Assembly (NCBI RefSeq): GCF_024138395.1
Contig: NZ_JAMYDU010000006.1
Coordinates: forward strand, 124,001-188,000
Direction: 5' to 3'
Length of the DNA: 64,000 bases
DNA from: Pseudomonas mandelii
Lineage (GTDB): Bacteria > Pseudomonadota > Gammaproteobacteria > Pseudomonadales > Pseudomonadaceae
Below the pieces are notes generated by a model, which was given only the letters and a program-made list of their open reading frames with translations, did no database searches and was not told the origin of the DNA. A program made the translations under genes and the position numbers. This document shows, piece after piece, positions 57,212 through 64,000 of this stretch. Each line of letters opens with the position of its first letter. The stretch's first letter is position 1.

Positions 57212-58788
57212 GCGGTTTCATCGACCCAGCGTTGTTCGAGACGGGTTTGAGGGCCTTGAGGCGGTGTGCCGAGGTGGCAATCCAGATCACCGACGTTCAG
57301 GCCTGACGCCAGCAGACGTTCGCGCAGCCCGGCCAGATTGCTTTCGATCAGGCTCGCGGTGTACGGCCGCTCGGCCCACAGCTGACTGGAGAGGCTGCCT
57401 TTGATCAACTGCGCCTGAATCTGCAACGGCCCTAACGGCTCCATATCGAACGCCAGATCCACGCGCCACAGTTGTTGTTTCGGCTCGCGTTCGTCGCGGC
57501 GTTCCTGCGGTTGTTCTTTTTCGGGCGCTTCTTCGCGCTGGAATTTGACCTGCAACGGCACGATGTCTTGCAGGTTGCGCATGGGGATTTCCAGTTGCCA
57601 GGTGCTGAGCAGGCGACCGTCGTCGGTGAGGCCGGTCTGTTCCAGGCTCGACAGTTGATGGCTTTGCAAGCGCGAGACGGCCGCTGCTGCCAGACGTAGC
57701 AAGTGTTCCAGATCGCCTTCACCGTCCTGACTTTGCAGCAGGCGCTCGGGGAGCGGGAAACTGGTGGGTAACGGTTTGGCGCTAACTTGCCCCAGCATGC
57801 CGAGAGCGCTGCGCACGAAGTTCGGCATGGCTTGGGCCAGTGTGTTGGCGGCGATGATTGCGTTGAGATTGGTATTGGTCGGCAGGGCCGGAGTCAGTTG
57901 TGCGATCAGCTTGAGCAGGTCGCCTTTCATGTCAGGCGTTAGCGTAGGGTTCTGCCCCGTCAGCAATTTGGCTTCGAGAAAAACGCCGCTGTTGGCCAAC
58001 GCTTGGGCCAGGCCTTTGGGTGTACTCAGTTGCTGAACATCCGGCAGGCCGGCGAGCAGTTTTTCCACGGCAACGCGAATATCCATGGAGGTCTGGTCCG
58101 ACGATTGCGGCGGCAGGTTTTGCAGGAGTTTGAGCAAGCCATCCAGAGAACCCTGGCGACTTTGCTGGCTGACCAATTGTTGCGTCACCGCCAACTGTTC
58201 CTGACGGCTGCTCAACGGGACGAATTTCAGGGTCTGGGTGTCCTGCACCAAGGCGCTGAGCAAGGTGCCGATGCGCAGTGGCGTCGGGCTGTCGATGCCC
58301 AGCGTGCTGCCACTCAGCGCCGTGTTGAGCAGGCTCACCATCGAGCGAAACACCATCGGCTGGCCTGGCACCTGCGGCATTACCTGAGAGGTCAGCACTT
58401 TGCCTTGCAACAAGGTGCCGACCGGCAGTTGCGCGGTGTCGATGCGGGTGAGGGTGGCGACGCTGGAGGCGATGGCCTGCGGCACCGTGACCGCCAAGTT
58501 ACCCGCCGATGGCTGAGTGATCGCCAGGCTGGTGCCTTGGGGCAACGGCTGAGTACTGGTGGCCTGGACCGTGGTCTGGCGACCGTTGTCGAGGGTCACC
58601 TTGAGCAACAGTTGAAAAGTCTGATCCGCCTGCTTGAGCGACAGCACTTCAGCCTTGGCGGTTTGACCTGCCGTAATCAGGCCCTCCATCGGCGTCAGCA
58701 GCTTGAGCAATTCGCCATTGACCGCCAGCGGACGCGTGGTCGCCGGTGTGGTCTGTGGTAGGGGGAGGATGTTCATTTCGCCTGTCAT
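57208..58788 (-). CDS. second FliK-like hook-length control protein
   Basis: The 526-residue protein has a long Gln/Leu/Pro/Thr-rich N-terminus and a C-terminal Flg_hook domain (about 425-515: LWRVDLAFDMEPLGPLQIQA, LIKGSLSSQLWAERPYTASL, IESNLAGLRERLLASGLNVG). It is a FliK paralogue distinct from fliK at 35-36.4 kb and is paired with flhB2. Similar proteins have been annotated as flagellar hook-length control. The start may be ATG 58788 (MTGEMN) or 58776 (MNILPLPQTT), each acceptable; AGG lies 5 bases before the second. Confidence 0.85.
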   Translation of the reverse strand: MTGEMNILPLPQTTPATTRPLAVNGELLKLLTPMEGLITAGQTAKAEVLSLKQADQTFQLLLKVTLDNGRQTTVQATSTQPLPQGTSLAITQPSAGNLAVTVPQAIASSVATLTRIDTAQLPVGTLLQGKVLTSQVMPQVPGQPMVFRSMVSLLNTALSGSTLGIDSPTPLRIGTLLSALVQDTQTLKFVPLSSRQEQLAVTQQLVSQQSRQGSLDGLLKLLQNLPPQSSDQTSMDIRVAVEKLLAGLPDVQQLSTPKGLAQALANSGVFLEAKLLTGQNPTLTPDMKGDLLKLIAQLTPALPTNTNLNAIIAANTLAQAMPNFVRSALGMLGQVSAKPLPTSFPLPERLLQSQDGEGDLEHLLRLAAAAVSRLQSHQLSSLEQTGLTDDGRLLSTWQLEIPMRNLQDIVPLQVKFQREEAPEKEQPQERRDEREPKQQLWRVDLAFDMEPLGPLQIQAQLIKGSLSSQLWAERPYTASLIESNLAGLRERLLASGLNVGDLDCHLGTPPQGPQTRLEQRWVDETA

Positions 58789-58818
58789 ACGCGGTCACAA
58801 CCTGGGGAAATTGCACTC

Positions 58819-58845
58819 TTGAGAGTAGGAGATGGCATGTATAAT
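58819..58845 (+). promoter_or_regulatory. sigma-70-like promoter of ccm operon
   Basis: A perfect -10 TATAAT (58840-58845) is preceded by TTGAGA (58819-58824) with a 15-nt spacer. It lies 142 bases before ccmA, in the 198-base gap between the divergent fliK2 and ccmA genes. The short spacer lowers confidence in the -35. Confidence 0.55.
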
Positions 58846-58986
58846 GCTGCCCCGTTGTATACAGAGTGCCAGAAACATTGCAATTATTTGACGCAGCTCT
58901 CTAGTACGGGCCGCCAATACATCTATTCTGCATCTCTTTAACGGCCGCGCCAGAGCCGACTTGAACCGTATAAGGCCCGTGATCTC

Positions 58987-59622
58987 TTGACCAGTCCTGT
59001 CCTGCAAACCGTTGCCCTTGCCTGTGAGCGAGACCTTCGGCTGCTCTTCGAAAATCTCGAATTGAGACTGGCCAGTGGCGACATGTTGCAAATCAGCGGC
59101 CCCAACGGCAGTGGCAAGACCAGCCTTTTACGTCTGCTTTGCGGTTTGATGCACCCGACCGCCGGTCAAGTACTGCTAAACGGCCAGCCATTGCATGAGC
59201 AGCGCAGCGAACTGGCGCGCAACCTGTTGTGGATCGGCCATGCCGCCGGGATCAAGGACTTGCTGACCCCCGAGGAAAACCTCAGTTGGCTCTGCGCCCT
59301 GCATCAACCGGCCTCCCATGAGGCGATCTGGCAGGCGCTGACGGCGGTGGGGCTGCGCGGTTTCGAGGATGTTCCCTGCCACACTCTATCAGCGGGCCAG
59401 CAACGTCGCGTGGCCTTGGCGCGGTTATACCTGGACAGCCCGCCGCTGTGGATCCTCGACGAACCGTTCACCGCGCTCGACAAACAAGGCGTGGCGCAAC
59501 TCGAAGAACACCTGGCTGCGCACTGCGAGCGAGGTGGCATGGTGGTCCTGACCACTCACCACACCCTGACCCGGATGCCGGCCGGCTATCGCGATATTGA
59601 TTTGGGGAACTGGGCCGTATGA
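58987..59622 (+). CDS. ccmA: cytochrome c biogenesis heme exporter ATPase CcmA
   Basis: CcmA (211 residues) is the ATPase of the CcmABCD complex that releases heme-loaded CcmE. It has Walker [23 protein letters not shown] signature [17 protein letters not shown] and Walker [12 protein letters not shown]. The start is TTG 58987; there is no good ATG before the family sequence [20 protein letters not shown]. It overlaps ccmB by 4 bases. Confidence 0.95.
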   Translation: MTSPVLQTVALACERDLRLLFENLELRLASGDMLQISGPNGSGKTSLLRLLCGLMHPTAGQVLLNGQPLHEQRSELARNLLWIGHAAGIKDLLTPEENLSWLCALHQPASHEAIWQALTAVGLRGFEDVPCHTLSAGQQRRVALARLYLDSPPLWILDEPFTALDKQGVAQLEEHLAAHCERGGMVVLTTHHTLTRMPAGYRDIDLGNWAV

Positions 59623-60287
59623 GTGTTTTCGGCCTGTTGGTCGCCCGCGAGGCACGTTTGCTGTTCCGTCGTCCTGCCGAATTGGCGAATCCGCTGGTGT
59701 TCTTCGCCATCGTCGTCTCTTTGTTCCCATTGGCGGTCGGTGCCGGGCCTCAATTGTTGCAAACCTTGTCCCCGGGGTTGGTCTGGGTGGCAGCACTTTT
59801 ATCGGTCTTGCTCTCGCTGGACGGGCTCTTCCGCAGTGATTTCGAAGACGGATCGCTTGAGCAGTGGGTCCTTTCGCCGCACCCCCTGCCTATTCTGGTT
59901 TTGGCCAAGGTGCTGGCACACTGGGCGTTTTCCGGACTGGCGCTGGTTTTGCTCGCACCCTTGCTGGCGTTGATGCTGGGTTTGCCTGCCGCCTGTCTGC
60001 CGGTGTTGCTGCTTTCTTTATTGCTGGGTACACCGGTGCTGAGCCTGCTCGGCGCGGTGGGCGCGGCGCTGACGGTAGGATTGAAGCGCGGTGGCCTGTT
60101 ACTGGCGCTGTTGATTCTGCCGCTGTACATCCCGGTGTTGATTCTCGGCAGTGGCGCTTTGCAGGCGGCATTGCAGGGCATGCCGGCGACCGGTTATCTC
60201 TTGTGGCTTGGCAGCCTGACCGCCCTGGCGATAACCCTGACACCTTTTGCAATAGCTGCTGGCCTGAAGATCAGCGTCGGCGAATAA
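59619..60287 (+). CDS. ccmB: heme exporter membrane subunit CcmB
   Basis: CcmB (222 residues) is the six-helix membrane partner of CcmA. It shows [57 protein letters not shown] and [20 protein letters not shown], all typical. It is translationally coupled to ccmA by ATGA. A 94-base gap with two small palindromes follows. Confidence 0.95.
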   Translation: MSVFGLLVAREARLLFRRPAELANPLVFFAIVVSLFPLAVGAGPQLLQTLSPGLVWVAALLSVLLSLDGLFRSDFEDGSLEQWVLSPHPLPILVLAKVLAHWAFSGLALVLLAPLLALMLGLPAACLPVLLLSLLLGTPVLSLLGAVGAALTVGLKRGGLLLALLILPLYIPVLILGSGALQAALQGMPATGYLLWLGSLTALAITLTPFAIAAGLKISVGE

Positions 60288-60298
60288 TAATGAGGTCT

Positions 60299-60332
60299 GA
60301 TCAAATTTTGATCGCTTTCTTTTGAAAGAAAG
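60299..60332. other. two adjacent palindromes between ccmB and ccmC
   Basis: GATCAA-ATT-TTGATC (60299-60313) and CTTTCTTT-TG-AAAGAAAG (60315-60332) lie side by side 12 bases after the ccmB stop. They are too AT-rich and T-poor afterwards for a strong terminator and may be an operon-internal processing site. Confidence 0.4.
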
Positions 60333-60381
60333 GCAGACCCTTGGTTCTTCAAAGCGAAGAGCTCCCGTGATGGAAACAGCA

Positions 60382-61137
60382 ATGAACTGGACCTGGTTTC
60401 ATAAGCTCGGCTCACCCAAATGGTTTTACGGTATCAGTGGCAAACTGTTGCCGTGGCTGAGCGTCGCGGCGTTGCTGCTGATTAGCGTCGGCGTGGTTTG
60501 GGGGCTGGCCTTCGCGCCGCCGGACTATCAGCAAGGCAACAGCTTTCGGATCATCTATATCCACGTTCCCGCCGCCATGCTGGCGCAGTCCATCTACGTG
60601 ATGCTGGCCGTGTGCGGCATCGTCGGGCTGGTCTGGAAAATGAAACTGGCCGACGTCGCCCTGCAATGCGCCGCGCCGATCGGTGCCTGGATGACCGCCG
60701 TGGCGCTGGTCACCGGCGCGATCTGGGGCAAACCGACCTGGGGTTCGTGGTGGGTCTGGGATGCGCGACTGACGTCCATGCTGATTCTGCTGTTTCTGTA
60801 CTTCGGTCTTATTGCGCTGGGCAACGCCATCAGCAATCGTGACAGTGCGGCCAAGGCCTGTGCGGTGCTGGCGATCGTCGGCGTGATCAACATCCCGATC
60901 ATCAAATACTCGGTGGAGTGGTGGAACACCCTGCACCAGGGCGCGACCTTCACCCTCACCGAAAAACCGGCGATGCCCGCCGAGATGTGGCTGCCACTGC
61001 TGCTGACGGTGCTGGGTTTCTACTGTTTCTTCGGCGCGGTGCTGTTGCTGCGCATGCGCCTTGAAGTGCTCAAGCGCGAAGCCCGGGCGAGCTGGGTGAA
61101 AACCGAAGTGCAGAACAGTCTGGAGGCCGCTCGATGA
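60382..61137 (+). CDS. ccmC: heme handling protein CcmC
   Basis: CcmC (251 residues) presents heme to CcmE in the periplasm. It has six membrane helices, the tryptophan-rich heme-handling motif [20 protein letters not shown] and flanking histidines in [14 protein letters not shown] and [16 protein letters not shown] 60382 ([16 protein letters not shown]) follows GGAAA by 5 bases; ATG 60370 would add four residues. It overlaps ccmD by 4 bases. Confidence 0.95.
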   Translation: MNWTWFHKLGSPKWFYGISGKLLPWLSVAALLLISVGVVWGLAFAPPDYQQGNSFRIIYIHVPAAMLAQSIYVMLAVCGIVGLVWKMKLADVALQCAAPIGAWMTAVALVTGAIWGKPTWGSWWVWDARLTSMLILLFLYFGLIALGNAISNRDSAAKACAVLAIVGVINIPIIKYSVEWWNTLHQGATFTLTEKPAMPAEMWLPLLLTVLGFYCFFGAVLLLRMRLEVLKREARASWVKTEVQNSLEAAR

Positions 61138-61310
61138 GTTTCGCTTCATTCGGCGACTTTCTCGCCATGGGCCATCACGGCCTGTATGTCTGGTCAGCCT
61201 ATGGCATATGCCTGGCGGTGCTGGCTCTCAACGTGGCGGCGCCGATCCTGGCCCGCAAGCGGTATCTGCAACAAGAGGCGCGTCGTCTGCGCCGGGAGAA
61301 CGGCCAGTGA
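61134..61310 (+). CDS. ccmD: heme exporter protein CcmD
   Basis: CcmD is a 58-residue single-pass membrane protein that stabilises the CcmC-CcmE heme complex. It starts [20 protein letters not shown], with one helix ([20 protein letters not shown]) and a basic C-terminal tail ([18 protein letters not shown]), the family pattern. It overlaps both ccmC and ccmE by 4 bases. Confidence 0.93.
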   Translation: MSFASFGDFLAMGHHGLYVWSAYGICLAVLALNVAAPILARKRYLQQEARRLRRENGQ

Positions 61311-61762
61311 ATCCGCTGCGTAAAAAGCGTCTTATCATCATTCTCGCGATCCTGGTCGGTGTCGGCGCTGCCGTCGGCCTGGCCCTGAGCGCCCTGCAGC
61401 AGAACATCAATCTGTTTTACACCCCGACCCAGATCGCCAATGGCGAAGCGCCGCAAGGCACGCGCATTCGTGCGGGCGGCATGGTCGAGGCTGGCTCGCT
61501 GCAGCGTTCCGGCGATTCCCTGGACGTGAAATTCATCGTCACCGATTTCAACAAATCCGTGACCATCAGCTACCGCGGCATCCTGCCGGATCTGTTCCGC
61601 GAAGGGCAGGGCATCGTCGCCCTCGGCAAGCTCAACGCTGACGGCGTGGTGGTGGCCGACGAAGTGCTGGCCAAGCACGATGAAAAGTACATGCCGCCGG
61701 AAGTGACCAAGGCGCTGAAAGATAGCGGTCAATCTGCTCCAACGCCCGCGAAGGAGGGTTGA
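61307..61762 (+). CDS. ccmE: periplasmic heme chaperone CcmE
   Basis: CcmE (151 residues) binds heme covalently through His124 in [14 protein letters not shown] and delivers it to apocytochromes. The N-terminal anchor ([20 protein letters not shown]) is followed by the beta-barrel ([40 protein letters not shown]). GTG 61307 overlaps the ccmD stop and gives the family start MNPLRKKRL; the upstream extension lies inside ccmD. Confidence 0.95.
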   Translation: MNPLRKKRLIIILAILVGVGAAVGLALSALQQNINLFYTPTQIANGEAPQGTRIRAGGMVEAGSLQRSGDSLDVKFIVTDFNKSVTISYRGILPDLFREGQGIVALGKLNADGVVVADEVLAKHDEKYMPPEVTKALKDSGQSAPTPAKEG

Positions 61763-61765
61763 TCG

Positions 61766-63754
61766 ATGACGTCCGGAATCTTTATCCCCGAACTCGGCCA
61801 CCTGGCCATGATTCTCGCGCTGTGTTTCGCGCTAGTGCAGGCCGTGGTGCCACTGCTCGGTGCCTGGCGCGGCGATCGGTTGTGGATGAGCCTGGCCCAG
61901 CCGGCCGCGTGGGGGCAGTTCGCGTTTCTGCTGTTCGCTTTCGGTTGCCTGACTTACGCGTTCATGGCGGACGACTTCTCCGTCGCTTATGTGGTCAGCA
62001 ACTCCAACAGCGCCTTGCCGTGGTACTACAAATTCAGCGCCGTCTGGGGCGCTCACGAAGGTTCGTTGCTGCTGTGGGCATTGATCCTCGGCGGCTGGAC
62101 CTTCGCGGTGTCGGTGTTCTCCCGACAATTGCCGCAAGTGATGCTGGCTCGCGTATTGGCAGTGATGGGCATGATCAGCATCGGCTTTCTGCTGTTCCTG
62201 ATCCTGACGTCCAACCCGTTCACCCGAATCCTGCCGCAGATGCCGACGGATGGGCGCGACCTTAATCCGCTGCTACAAGACATCGGTCTGATCGTTCACC
62301 CGCCGATGCTGTACATGGGCTATGTCGGCTTCTCCGTGGCCTTCGCTTTTGCCATCGCCGCGTTGCTGGGTGGTCGTCTCGATGCGGCGTGGGCGCGCTG
62401 GTCCCGTCCTTGGACCATCGTCGCCTGGGCCTTCCTCGGTATCGGTATCACGCTGGGCTCCTGGTGGGCCTATTACGAACTCGGCTGGGGCGGCTGGTGG
62501 TTCTGGGATCCGGTAGAAAACGCATCCTTCATGCCTTGGCTGGTGGGCACGGCGTTGATTCACTCGTTGGCGGTCACGGAGAAACGTGGCGTGTTCAAGA
62601 GTTGGACCGTGTTGTTGGCCATCGCCGCGTTCTCGTTGAGCTTGCTCGGGACCTTCCTGGTACGGTCCGGCGTGCTGACCTCGGTTCACGCCTTTGCCTC
62701 CGACCCTGAGCGCGGTGTGTTCATCCTGATCTTCCTGCTGTTTGTGGTCGGTGGTTCGCTGACGTTGTTCGCCCTGCGCGCGCCCGTGGTCAAGAGCCAT
62801 GTCGGCTTCAATCTCTGGTCCCGGGAAACCCTGCTGCTGGGCAATAACCTGGTGCTGGTGGTGGCCGCTTCGATGATCCTGCTCGGCACCTTGTATCCGC
62901 TGATTCTCGACGCGATGACCGGCGCTAAACTGTCGGTCGGCCCGCCGTACTTCAACGCGCTGTTCATTCCGTTGATGGCGATACTGATGGTGGTGATGGC
63001 GGTCGGCATGCTGGTGCGCTGGAAAGACACTCCGGTCAAATGGCTTATAGGCATGTTGACCCCGGTGTTGCTCGGCAGCGCTGCGCTGGCCGTGGTGGCC
63101 GGTGTCGCCTACGGCGATTTCAACTGGGCGGTGCTGGCGACGTTCATGCTGGCTGCCTGGGTGTTGCTGGCCGGTGTGCGGGATATCTTCGACAAGACCC
63201 GTCACAAAGGCCTGATCAAAGGTCTGCCGACTTTGACCCGCAGCTATTGGGGCATGCAAGTCGCGCATTTGGGCATTGCCGTGTGCGCGCTGGGTGTCGT
63301 GTTGTCCAGCCAGAACAGTGCCGAGCGTGATCTGCGCCTGGCGCCGGGTGAGTCCATGAGCCTGGCGGGTTATCAATTTGTGTTCGAAGGCGCCAAGCAC
63401 TACGAAGGGCCGAACTTCACGTCCGACAAGGGCACCATCCGGGTGATCCGCAATGGCAAGGAAATCAGCGTGCTGCACCCGGAAAAACGCCTGTACACCG
63501 TGCAGAACTCGGTGATGACCGAAGCCGGGATCGACGCCGGTTTCACCCGTGACCTTTACGTCGCACTGGGCGAGCCGCTGGGCGAGGGCGCCTGGGCTGT
63601 CCGCGTTCACGTCAAACCCTTCGTGCGCTGGATCTGGTTCGGTGGGTTGCTCACGGGGCTCGGCGGGTTGCTGGCGGCGCTGGATCGTCGTTATCGGGTC
63701 AAGGTGAAAAGCCGCGTGCGTGAAGCGCTCGGCATGACGGGAGCCACCGCATGA
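61766..63754 (+). CDS. ccmF: cytochrome c heme lyase subunit CcmF
   Basis: CcmF (662 residues) is a large multi-helix membrane protein that attaches heme to apocytochrome c. It has GSLLLWALILGGWTFAVSVF, the WWD-type motif WGGWWFWDPVENASFMPWL, HPPMLYMGYVGFSVAFAFAI and periplasmic loops with conserved histidines. The C-terminal segment VKPFVRWIWFGGLLTGLGGL is typical. It overlaps ccmG by 4 bases. Confidence 0.97.
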   Translation: MTSGIFIPELGHLAMILALCFALVQAVVPLLGAWRGDRLWMSLAQPAAWGQFAFLLFAFGCLTYAFMADDFSVAYVVSNSNSALPWYYKFSAVWGAHEGSLLLWALILGGWTFAVSVFSRQLPQVMLARVLAVMGMISIGFLLFLILTSNPFTRILPQMPTDGRDLNPLLQDIGLIVHPPMLYMGYVGFSVAFAFAIAALLGGRLDAAWARWSRPWTIVAWAFLGIGITLGSWWAYYELGWGGWWFWDPVENASFMPWLVGTALIHSLAVTEKRGVFKSWTVLLAIAAFSLSLLGTFLVRSGVLTSVHAFASDPERGVFILIFLLFVVGGSLTLFALRAPVVKSHVGFNLWSRETLLLGNNLVLVVAASMILLGTLYPLILDAMTGAKLSVGPPYFNALFIPLMAILMVVMAVGMLVRWKDTPVKWLIGMLTPVLLGSAALAVVAGVAYGDFNWAVLATFMLAAWVLLAGVRDIFDKTRHKGLIKGLPTLTRSYWGMQVAHLGIAVCALGVVLSSQNSAERDLRLAPGESMSLAGYQFVFEGAKHYEGPNFTSDKGTIRVIRNGKEISVLHPEKRLYTVQNSVMTEAGIDAGFTRDLYVALGEPLGEGAWAVRVHVKPFVRWIWFGGLLTGLGGLLAALDRRYRVKVKSRVREALGMTGATA

Positions 63755-64000
63755 GACGTTGGTTGATGCTGTTGCCACTGGCGATTTTTCTGGTGGTCGC
63801 TGTTTTTCTGTATCGGGGTCTGTACCTGAACCCGACCGAGCTGCCTTCGGCGATGATCAACAAACCGTTCCCGGAGTTTTCGCTGCCCTCGGTGCAGGGT
63901 GACAAGACCCTGACTAAAGCGGATCTTCTGGGTAAACCGGCACTGGTCAACGTCTGGGGCACCTGGTGCATTTCCTGCCGGGTCGAGCACCCGGTGCTGA
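63751..64000 (+). CDS. ccmG: thiol:disulfide interchange protein CcmG/DsbE, 5' part
   Basis: The frame runs off the window after about 83 residues. It starts with a signal anchor (MRRWLMLLPLAIFLVVAVFL), then NKPFPEFSLPSVQG and the thioredoxin-like active site WGTWCISCRVEHPVL, identifying the CcmG reductase that keeps apocytochrome cysteines reduced. The CxxC reads CISC where E. coli has CPTC. The remainder, including the cis-proline, is outside the window. Confidence 0.9.
   Translation, partial: MRRWLMLLPLAIFLVVAVFLYRGLYLNPTELPSAMINKPFPEFSLPSVQGDKTLTKADLLGKPALVNVWGTWCISCRVEHPVL

Overview
The window reads as the chromosome of a Pseudomonas of the fluorescens group. The evidence is the gene order (flagellin glycosylation genes, fliC-flaG-fliD-fliST, fleQ-fleSR, fliE to flhB, flhA-flhF-fleN-fliA, cheYZAB-motCD-parCP-cheW, then ccm), the high-GC codon use, Pseudomonas-type regulators (FleQ, FleN, HsbA/HsbR/HptB) and Pseudomonas REP repeats (core TTCGCGGGCAAGCCTCGCTC or GGAGCGGGCTTGCCCGCG). 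Nearly every gene is on the + strand; only the flhB2-fliK2 pair at 56.9-58.8 kb is on the - strand.

Region 1 (1-18.2 kb) starts with the 3' end of an RTX-type calcium-binding protein, two hairpins and a candidate sigma-54 promoter. A tightly overlapping glycosylation operon follows. It has CDP-glucose/6-deoxyhexose genes (rfbF, rfbG, an RmlC-like epimerase, two C-methyltransferase-like enzymes, a short-chain dehydrogenase/epimerase and a CmcI-like enzyme), a 978-residue multi-domain glycosyltransferase, and a complete pseudaminic acid pathway (pseB, pseC, pseF, a pseG-pseH fusion, pseI). A KAS III-like enzyme, a terminator, a Maf-type flagellin glycosyltransferase and a small unknown protein close the region. 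This suggests a flagellin glycan built from pseudaminic acid plus a branched 6-deoxyhexose.

Region 2 (18.2-45.8 kb) is the flagellar structural and export cluster. fliC and fliST each follow a sigma-28 (FliA)-like promoter. fleSR, fliEFGHIJ, fliK, fliLMNOPQR-flhB and flhA each follow a GG-N10-GC sigma-54 signature, as expected for FleQ/RpoN and FleR/RpoN control. The HsbA-HsbR-HptB partner-switch module, which links a phosphorelay to the anti-sigma factor FlgM in P. aeruginosa, lies between fliJ and fliK.

Region 3 (44.5-56.8 kb) holds flhF, fleN and fliA (flagellar number, placement and sigma-28), then the chemotaxis core cheY, cheZ, cheA, cheB, the second stator pair motC/motD, the polar array positioning pair parC/parP, cheW and a DUF2802 membrane protein. 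No cheR is present. CheA lacks a recognisable P2 domain and instead carries four copies of an acidic E-F-E-x-L-L-D motif that resembles the CheY-binding peptides of FliM and CheZ in this window.

Region 4 (56.8-64 kb) begins with a 38-bp perfect inverted repeat between convergent genes, then flhB2 and fliK2 (a second export-switch-like pair), then the cytochrome c maturation operon ccmABCDEF and the 5' part of ccmG, preceded by a sigma-70-like promoter.
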